In this document: positions 5,754 to 10,295 of the stretch, piece after piece | Layout of the letters: each line of letters starts with the position of its first letter | Position numbering within the stretch: position 1 is the stretch's first letter | Assembly: GCA_964536075.1 (NCBI GenBank) | Contig: CAZHWO010000027.1 | Location: 1-10,295, forward strand | DNA: 10,295 nucleotides | Direction of reading: 5' to 3' | Source: JAAZHK01 sp964536075 | Lineage (GTDB): Bacteria; Bacillota_I; Bacilli_A; RF39; UBA660 | Position numbers and translations under genes: made by a program | Notes under the pieces: generated by a model | What the model saw: the letters and a program-made list of their open reading frames with translations, nothing else | Told to the model about the DNA's origin: nothing | Databases searched by the model: none

Positions 5754-6776
5754 ATGAAAAAGATTCTCCAAAATGTTGATAAACCCTTGTTAATAAGTAC
5801 TCTTATTTTATTTATTATTGGTATTATTATGGTTTTTTCGGCTTCCAATGTCGCGGCTTATATGCGCTATAGAACCTCCACTTATCATTTTTTTGTTAAA
5901 CAGTTTGCGGCTTTATTAGTTGGTTTCATCGGATCCCTTGTTATCTTAAGAATAAAAAGTAAGTATTATGGTTATCTGGCCTGGATTGGGATAATTGGGA
6001 TAATTGGTTTATTATTAGTTTTGTTAATTTATGGAACAGCCACTAATAATGCCGTCAGTTGGATTAATTTAGGTTTTATGAAACTTCAACCCAGTGAATT
6101 TGCTAAAGTCATTATTATTATATGGTTAGCGGCTTATTATGAAAACAACAAAGATCATCTTGAAAACTATGGTCGTGCGCTTTTTCCCATCGTTTTAGCT
6201 GCCAGTATTGCTTTTTTAATTATCCTTCAACCGGATTATGGGACCGCCTTTATCTTTGCGTTAATTGTTTTTGTTTTATTTTTATTATCACCAGGATCAA
6301 AACAACTAAAAAAATGGATCTTATCTTTAGGGGGCTTATTATCTATAATCTCGTTAGTCATTATTTTATCTTCCGGTAACAAGCTATTTAGTGAGACGCA
6401 GACTAGTCGTTTTAACTTTTTTAATCCCTGCAGTGAAGCAAAATTTTATACCACGGGTAATCAAGTTTGTAATGGCTATATTGCCATTAATAATGGTGGC
6501 TTATTTGGTTTAGGGTTAGGTAATAGTACCCAAAAATATTTATATTTACCAGAAGCTCATACCGATTTTATTTTTGCTATAATTATTGAAGAATTAGGTT
6601 TATTAGCTGGNNNNNNNNNNNNNNNNNNNNNNNNNNNNNNNNNNNNNNNNNNNNNNNNNNNNNNNNNNNNNNNNNNNNNNNNNNNNNNNNNNNNNNNNNN
6701 NNNNNNNNNNCAAAGAATTAACGTTGAAACTAAATTAAGTGAAAAAAAGTTAGGTGAAACGTTTATAAAAAGGTAA
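5754..6776 (+). CDS. ftsW: FtsW-type SEDS peptidoglycan glycosyltransferase, interrupted by an assembly gap
   Basis: Polytopic membrane enzyme that polymerises lipid II together with a class B PBP at the septum. FtsW-type signatures are MVFSAS (26-31), WINLGFMKLQPSEFAK (103-118), QPDYGTA (159-165) and YLPEAHTDFIFAII (264-277), where D271 matches the catalytic Asp of SEDS enzymes. The last pattern favours FtsW over RodA. Residues after EELGLLA are lost in 100 Ns (6611-6710). The tail QRINVETKL to FIKR resumes in the same frame and fits an FtsW cytoplasmic C-terminus. The frame across the gap is not meaningful: the family needs roughly 80 residues there, including the SYGGSS segment, so more DNA is probably missing. 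The large extracytoplasmic loop has two cysteines (C226, C239). The ribosome site is weak (AGGA, 5737-5740). comEA follows after 25 bp. Confidence 0.93.
   Translation: MKKILQNVDKPLLISTLILFIIGIIMVFSASNVAAYMRYRTSTYHFFVKQFAALLVGFIGSLVILRIKSKYYGYLAWIGIIGIIGLLLVLLIYGTATNNAVSWINLGFMKLQPSEFAKVIIIIWLAAYYENNKDHLENYGRALFPIVLAASIAFLIILQPDYGTAFIFALIVFVLFLLSPGSKQLKKWILSLGGLLSIISLVIILSSGNKLFSETQTSRFNFFNPCSEAKFYTTGNQVCNGYIAINNGGLFGLGLGNSTQKYLYLPEAHTDFIFAIIIEELGLLAXXXXXXXXXXXXXXXXXXXXXXXXXXXXXXXXXXQRINVETKLSEKKLGETFIKR
6611..6710. other. Assembly gap (100 Ns) inside ftsW
   Basis: Exactly 100 consecutive Ns, the conventional placeholder for a gap of unknown size. It removes the end of FtsW, including the conserved SYGGSS region and the last helices. 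Confidence 0.99.
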
Positions 6777-6801
6777 TAATCTCTATAGGAGGTTATTTTT
6801 T

Positions 6802-7494
6802 ATGGAACAATTTATAATAAAAATAATGAAGTATAAAAAAGAATTAATCATTGGGGGTATAGTCTTAGTTCTCCTGATCATCGGGGTTGGTTTTTATTGG
6901 TTTAGAAGAATTTCTAAGTCATCAGAAAAACAAGCATTACCAATTGTTGAAGTTAAAAAAGAAATCGTTATCGAACAAGAGCAACCAGAAGAAAGTTTAA
7001 TTGGCGTTGATATCAAAGGCGAGATTAATAATCCCGGCGTTTATTTAGTAAATGCCTCTTTAAGAGTTAACGATATTATTGCTCTAGCTGGTGGTTTAAC
7101 TAATCAAGCCGATCCCCGCGTTATTAATCTAGCTAAAAAAGTATTTGATGAAATGGTTATTATCATTTATAGTAAAACTGAAACAAATAAAATGGCTGAA
7201 GTATTAACGGAAGATGAAACCAAGTTAGAAGAATGTCTTGATTATCAGGAGATTATTAATAATGATGCTTGTATGGAATCATCTAAAGAAGAAATTAAGT
7301 CCAATAAAATAAATATTAATACGGCTACAAAGGAAGAGCTTATGACTTTATCTGGTATTGGGGAAAGTAAAGCGCTGGGTATTATTAATTACCGGGAAAA
7401 AGAAGGGTTATTTAAAACTATTGAAGATCTTATGAACGTATCCGGTATTGGAGAAGCAGCTTTTGCTAAAATTAAGGATTTTATTACTATCTAA
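6802..7494 (+). CDS. comEA: Competence protein ComEA (SLBB plus helix-hairpin-helix DNA receptor)
   Basis: Membrane-anchored receptor that binds incoming double-stranded DNA and hands it to the ComEC channel during transformation. The 230 residues show, in order, a short cytoplasmic start, one membrane helix (about 15-34), an acidic linker, an SLBB domain (about 67-123: VDIKGEINNPGVY, IIALAGGL), a linker of about 45 residues with two cysteines (C145, C157), and a C-terminal tandem helix-hairpin-helix domain (171-230: ININTATKEEL, SGIGESKA, SGIGEAAF). AGGAGGT lies upstream of ATG 6802. It is 25 bp after ftsW and overlaps comEC, so ftsW-comEA-comEC is probably co-transcribed. comEB, which separates comEA and comEC in Bacillus subtilis, is absent. 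Confidence 0.95.
   Translation: MEQFIIKIMKYKKELIIGGIVLVLLIIGVGFYWFRRISKSSEKQALPIVEVKKEIVIEQEQPEESLIGVDIKGEINNPGVYLVNASLRVNDIIALAGGLTNQADPRVINLAKKVFDEMVIIIYSKTETNKMAEVLTEDETKLEECLDYQEIINNDACMESSKEEIKSNKININTATKEELMTLSGIGESKALGIINYREKEGLFKTIEDLMNVSGIGEAAFAKIKDFITI
7450..7465 (+). promoter_or_regulatory. Ribosome site and TTG start of comEC inside comEA
   Basis: GGAG (7450-7453) is followed 9 nt later by TTG (7463-7465), in the comEC frame and within comEA. The next in-frame ATG is far inside the competence domain, so a non-ATG start is unavoidable. A second TTG at 7448 has no ribosome site. Confidence 0.5.
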
Positions 7495-9541
7495 TTATTT
7501 TTATCTTATTTTATTTTTTCTAACTCTTTTTTACTCTTTTACTATTATTCATTATGGTTTTAAAACTAAATATAGTTCAGATGATACTGTTATTTCCGGT
7601 TATCTTGATGAAATTAAAATTAATGATCTATCTTTAAAAATCGTAGTAATAGGTAAGGAAAAGGTTTTAGGTAATTATTATTTCAAAGATCAAAAGGAAA
7701 AAGAGACTTTTTTCCAAACCTTTAAATTAGGTGATGATATTGAAGTCGAAGGTACCTTAAAAAGACCCAACAATAATACTGTCCCCAATCTCTTCAATTA
7801 TCAAACATACTTATTATCAAAGAAGATTTATTATTTGATCGATATAACTAACATAAGTTTTAAAGGTTCTAATAACAATCCCTTTTATGCTTTAAAGAAT
7901 TATATTATTAACCATATTAATAAGATAAATTTATCTCACGGTTATGTTCGGGCTTTTTTATTAGGGGATATAACCGATATTGATAATAAAGTGAAAACTA
8001 GCTATCAATTAAATGGTATAAGTCATCTTTTTGCTATATCGGGAGCCCAGATATCGTTATTAGGTCTAGCTCTTTTAAAGATTTTAAAAAAAATTAGAGT
8101 AGGGGAAAAAAGGCGTTACAGCATAACCGTTTTTGTCTTATTTATCTATATGTTTTTAACCAATTTTTCTCCCTCCGTTTTACGGGCGACTCTTTTCTTT
8201 ATTTTACTAGCCCTTAATAAGATCTATTATTTAAATATTAAAACAGCTAATCTCTTAGTTATTACTCTCATTATAACGTTATTAACTAATCCTTTTATTA
8301 TCTATAATGTTGGCTTTCTTTATTCTTTTATTATCAGTTTTTTCCTTATCCTTTTTAGTACTAGCATTAATCAGCATAAGAGCTATCTTATGAAACTCAT
8401 TATGGTTTCTTATATTGCTTTTCTGGCCAGTTTACCTATATCTTTATCTTCTTTTTATCAAATTAATTATCTCAGTCTTATTTATAATCTTTTTTTTGTA
8501 CCCTTTGTTTCTTTTATTCTTTATCCCATCAGTCTAGTTACTTTCTTTTTCCCTTTTTTAGATAAATTATTATATCTCCTAATCTATATAATGGAAAAGA
8601 CTTCTTTATTTTTAGCGAATATTGATTCTTTTCTTCTTTTCAAGAAACCATCTATCCTAGTGGTAATGCTTTATTATTTAATAATTACTCTTGCTTTATG
8701 GAAAAAGAAAATAATTCCTTTTCTTTTTCTGCTTTTCTTTCATTACCATTATCATTTTTTTATTAGATCTGATTATTTATTATTAATTGATGTTGGTCAA
8801 GGAGACAGTATCTTACTTATTTCTAATAATCAAGTATGTTTAATTGATACAGGCGGTAAAAAAGCTTTTTCTAATGAAGAGGAAATAAGTCATCCCATCA
8901 GCAATAATATTACGCTTCCGTTACTAAAATCATTAGGTTATCGAAAAATTGATTATTTATTCTTAACTCATGGTGATGAAGACCATAGTGGAGAAGCTAT
9001 TAATATTATCAATAATTTTTCCGTTGATCACGTTATTTTTAATGGTAATAGTTATAATTATTTAGAAAAGGAAATTATGGCTACTTTAAAGCAAAAAAAA
9101 GTCATATATTTTCAAGATAAAGTTAATAATATATATAGTGTTGGTCATTTTCAATTATTTTCTTTAAATAATCTAAAAACCAATGAAAATGATAGTAGCC
9201 TTGTTCTATTAGGAGTGATTAATGGCTATCGCTTTTTATTAATGGGTGATGCTAGTAAAAATAGTGAACAACATATTTTGAGTGAATATAATATAAAAGA
9301 TGTAGATATTATTAAGCTTGGTCATCACGGATCAAAAACCAGTAGCAGTGATGAACTATTAAGTCTTAAACCTAAATATGCCTTAATATCAGTAGGATTA
9401 AATAATCATTTTAATCATCCAGCTAAAGAAGTTATTGAAGCTTTAGGTAAATACCAAATTGAATATTATCAAACAAGTACGGAAGGATCCGTTCTCATAA
9501 AGTTCAAAAATGAACTATTAATAAAAACTTATCCCCCATAA
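7463..9541 (+). CDS. comEC: Competence DNA channel protein ComEC/Rec2
   Basis: Polytopic membrane protein that carries single-stranded DNA into the cytoplasm. From the TTG at 7463 it has 692 residues and the complete three-part layout. First is an N-terminal helix plus OB-like DUF4131 region (about 35-130). Next is the Competence helix bundle (about 160-430: AFLLGD, HLFAISGAQISLLGLAL, NPFIIYNVGFLYSF). Last is a C-terminal metallo-beta-lactamase-like domain with DVGQGDS (442-448), DTGG (462-465), HGDEDHSG (503-510), GDA (595-597) and GHHGS (620-624). All metal-ligand motifs are intact, so the predicted nuclease domain looks functional. The start overlaps comEA by 32 bp, implying translational coupling. 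Two hairpins follow. The exact start is the only real uncertainty. Confidence 0.94.
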   Translation: MLKLRILLLSNYFYLILFFLTLFYSFTIIHYGFKTKYSSDDTVISGYLDEIKINDLSLKIVVIGKEKVLGNYYFKDQKEKETFFQTFKLGDDIEVEGTLKRPNNNTVPNLFNYQTYLLSKKIYYLIDITNISFKGSNNNPFYALKNYIINHINKINLSHGYVRAFLLGDITDIDNKVKTSYQLNGISHLFAISGAQISLLGLALLKILKKIRVGEKRRYSITVFVLFIYMFLTNFSPSVLRATLFFILLALNKIYYLNIKTANLLVITLIITLLTNPFIIYNVGFLYSFIISFFLILFSTSINQHKSYLMKLIMVSYIAFLASLPISLSSFYQINYLSLIYNLFFVPFVSFILYPISLVTFFFPFLDKLLYLLIYIMEKTSLFLANIDSFLLFKKPSILVVMLYYLIITLALWKKKIIPFLFLLFFHYHYHFFIRSDYLLLIDVGQGDSILLISNNQVCLIDTGGKKAFSNEEEISHPISNNITLPLLKSLGYRKIDYLFLTHGDEDHSGEAINIINNFSVDHVIFNGNSYNYLEKEIMATLKQKKVIYFQDKVNNIYSVGHFQLFSLNNLKTNENDSSLVLLGVINGYRFLLMGDASKNSEQHILSEYNIKDVDIIKLGHHGSKTSSSDELLSLKPKYALISVGLNNHFNHPAKEVIEALGKYQIEYYQTSTEGSVLIKFKNELLIKTYPP

Positions 9542-9554
9542 AGGATTTATTTTG

Positions 9555-9579
9555 ACGCTAATCGCATTAGCGTTTATAT
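9555..9579 (+). terminator. First terminator hairpin after comEC
   Basis: ACGCTAAT (9555-9562), loop CGC, ATTAGCGT (9566-9573), then TTATATA. The stem is perfect with several G-C pairs; the T-run is short. It starts 13 bp after the stop codon. Confidence 0.7.
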
Positions 9580-9583
9580 AGAT

Positions 9584-9620
9584 AAGAGAGAAAAATTTTC
9601 TCTCTTTATTTGCTTTTTTT
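9584..9620 (+). terminator. Second terminator hairpin after comEC
   Basis: AAGAGAGAA (9584-9592) pairs with TTCTCTCTT (9598-9606) across AAATT. A T-rich tail ends in seven Ts (9614-9620). The distal tail overlaps the -35 element of the next promoter. Confidence 0.6.
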
Positions 9621-9638
9621 AAAAAAATATGCTAAAAT
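9610..9638 (+). promoter_or_regulatory. Promoter candidate for the HD-domain gene
   Basis: TTGCTT (9610-9615), 17-bp spacer, TAAAAT (9633-9638) with extended TG at 9630-9631. It would leave an AT-rich leader of about 90 nt (9645-9734) in which I see no clear riboswitch or attenuator. A competing -10, TATAAT at 9706-9711, would give a 17-nt leader but lacks both TG and a -35. Confidence 0.5.
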
Positions 9639-9734
9639 TAATAAGTCAAACATAAAAAGAACACATTAAAGTCGTTTTATTTTAATAAAAAATGAACTAT
9701 TTATATATAATTAATTGACACTAGAGGTGGAATA

Positions 9735-10238
9735 ATGAAAATAGATAATCCTGATATGGAGTATCTTGACTTAGTTAGTCATATTTTAGATAATGAAAAA
9801 TTTAATGAAACCAAAGAAATTGTTCACCACGGATTAAATCGTTATGATCATTCTTTACGTGTTTCATATTACTCATATTGTATTGCTAAAGCCTTACGTA
9901 TGAATTATAAAGATACCGCTCGTGGAGCCTTATTACATGACTTTTTTATTACCGATAATAACTGTTCTAAAAATGATCGTATAAAATCAGTTTTTAAGCA
10001 TCCTAAGCATGCTTTAGAAAACGCTAGTAAATATTTTGATTTAACTGATATGGAAGCTGATATTATTAGAAAACACATGTTTCCTTTAACAATACTACCA
10101 CCAAAATATTTTGAAAGTTGGTTAGTTGATATTGTTGATGATATTGTCTCTGTTATTGAACAAGGATATTTACTAAGAAAACAGTTAACTGCTATTACCA
10201 ATTTTGCTCTAATTATGTTAATTGGATACCTAAAATAA
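9735..10238 (+). CDS. HD-domain protein (putative metal-dependent phosphohydrolase)
   Basis: 167 residues with the HD superfamily pattern: RYDHSLRVSYYS with H39, LLHDFF with H68-D69, then HPKHALENA (H89, H92), IIRKHMFPL (H114) and a later Asp cluster (D132, D135, D136) that can supply the last ligand. Proteins of this type hydrolyse phosphate esters or nucleotides using bound metal. The HPxHA...KHMFPL arrangement is one I associate with uncharacterised Bacillota HD proteins. The substrate is unknown. AGAGGTGG (9723-9730) precedes the ATG closely. It is a single gene with its own promoter candidate and terminator, unrelated to the competence operon before it. The hydrophobic tail (FALIMLIGYLK) is short for a membrane anchor. 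Confidence 0.85.
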   Translation: MKIDNPDMEYLDLVSHILDNEKFNETKEIVHHGLNRYDHSLRVSYYSYCIAKALRMNYKDTARGALLHDFFITDNNCSKNDRIKSVFKHPKHALENASKYFDLTDMEADIIRKHMFPLTILPPKYFESWLVDIVDDIVSVIEQGYLLRKQLTAITNFALIMLIGYLK

Positions 10239-10261
10239 TTTAGATATCTTTTTCTTTAAAT

Positions 10262-10285
10262 AAGACTACAAAAAGGTAGTCTTTT
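10262..10285 (+). terminator. Terminator of the HD-domain gene
   Basis: AAGACTAC (10262-10269), loop AAAAAG, GTAGTCTT (10276-10283), then TT. A perfect 8-bp stem, 23 bp after the stop codon. Confidence 0.8.
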
Positions 10286-10295
10286 ATGTTAATAT

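Noticed and set aside
9715..9720. Perfect TTGACA just upstream of the HD-domain gene as a -35
   Set aside because: No -10 lies 16-18 bp downstream; the spacing would place it inside the coding region, past the ribosome site.
9905..10201. 98-codon open frame on the minus strand
   Set aside because: Entirely antisense to the HD-domain gene, no ribosome site, and no recognisable domain; a shadow of the real gene.
1..10295. TGA-as-tryptophan genetic code, suggested by the very low GC content
   Set aside because: Tryptophans are TGG throughout, and TGA ends abiEi at a standard ATGA overlap.
1..10295. tRNA, rRNA, CRISPR array, transposase or integrase
   Set aside because: No cloverleaf-like CCA-end structures, regularly spaced repeats or recombinase motifs were seen on either strand.

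Overview
The window is AT-rich DNA from a walled, low-GC Gram-positive bacterium. Peptidoglycan genes are intact (a class B penicillin-binding protein, UppP, FtsW), and TGG rather than TGA encodes tryptophan, so this is not a classical mollicute with recoded TGA. Strong AGGAGG-type ribosome sites, TGnTATAAT promoters and a YjcZ-like mini-protein point to Bacillota. An uncultured Bacilli lineage (RF39/Erysipelotrichia-like) is my best guess, but that is inference. A block of exactly 100 Ns (6611-6710) shows a draft or metagenome assembly.

Layout. 2-1267: 3' part of a class B PBP transpeptidase, open at the left edge. 1305-1901: queH, epoxyqueuosine reductase, ending in a hairpin terminator. 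About 1930-3606: an accessory insert with an AbiEi/AbiEii type IV toxin-antitoxin operon behind a promoter built inside a perfect 16-bp inverted repeat. 3663-4787: a small unknown membrane protein followed by uppP. 4812-5360 (minus): peptide deformylase, convergent with uppP across a bidirectional terminator. 5426-5611 (minus): a Cys/Gly-rich YjcZ-like mini-protein. 5754-6776: ftsW, interrupted by the assembly gap. 6802-9541: comEA and comEC, the DNA-uptake channel genes of competence, in an apparent operon with ftsW. 9735-10238: an HD-domain protein with its own promoter and terminator.

Most genes are housekeeping: wall synthesis (PBP, UppP, FtsW), tRNA modification (QueH), N-terminal protein maturation (deformylase) and DNA uptake (ComEA/ComEC). 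The exception is the AbiE island. A 16-bp perfect direct repeat, extendable to 21 of 22 positions, lies on both sides of it: once in the right arm of the queH terminator and once just before the promoter of the uppP operon. Removing the interval between the copies would abut the queH terminator directly on that promoter. Its arginine codons (13 of 16 AGA) differ from those of flanking queH plus uppP (3 of 13 AGA). The island therefore looks like a small defence cassette inserted at a terminator-promoter junction, with no recombinase of its own. This is the most interesting observation here. I see no clearly new multi-gene system.
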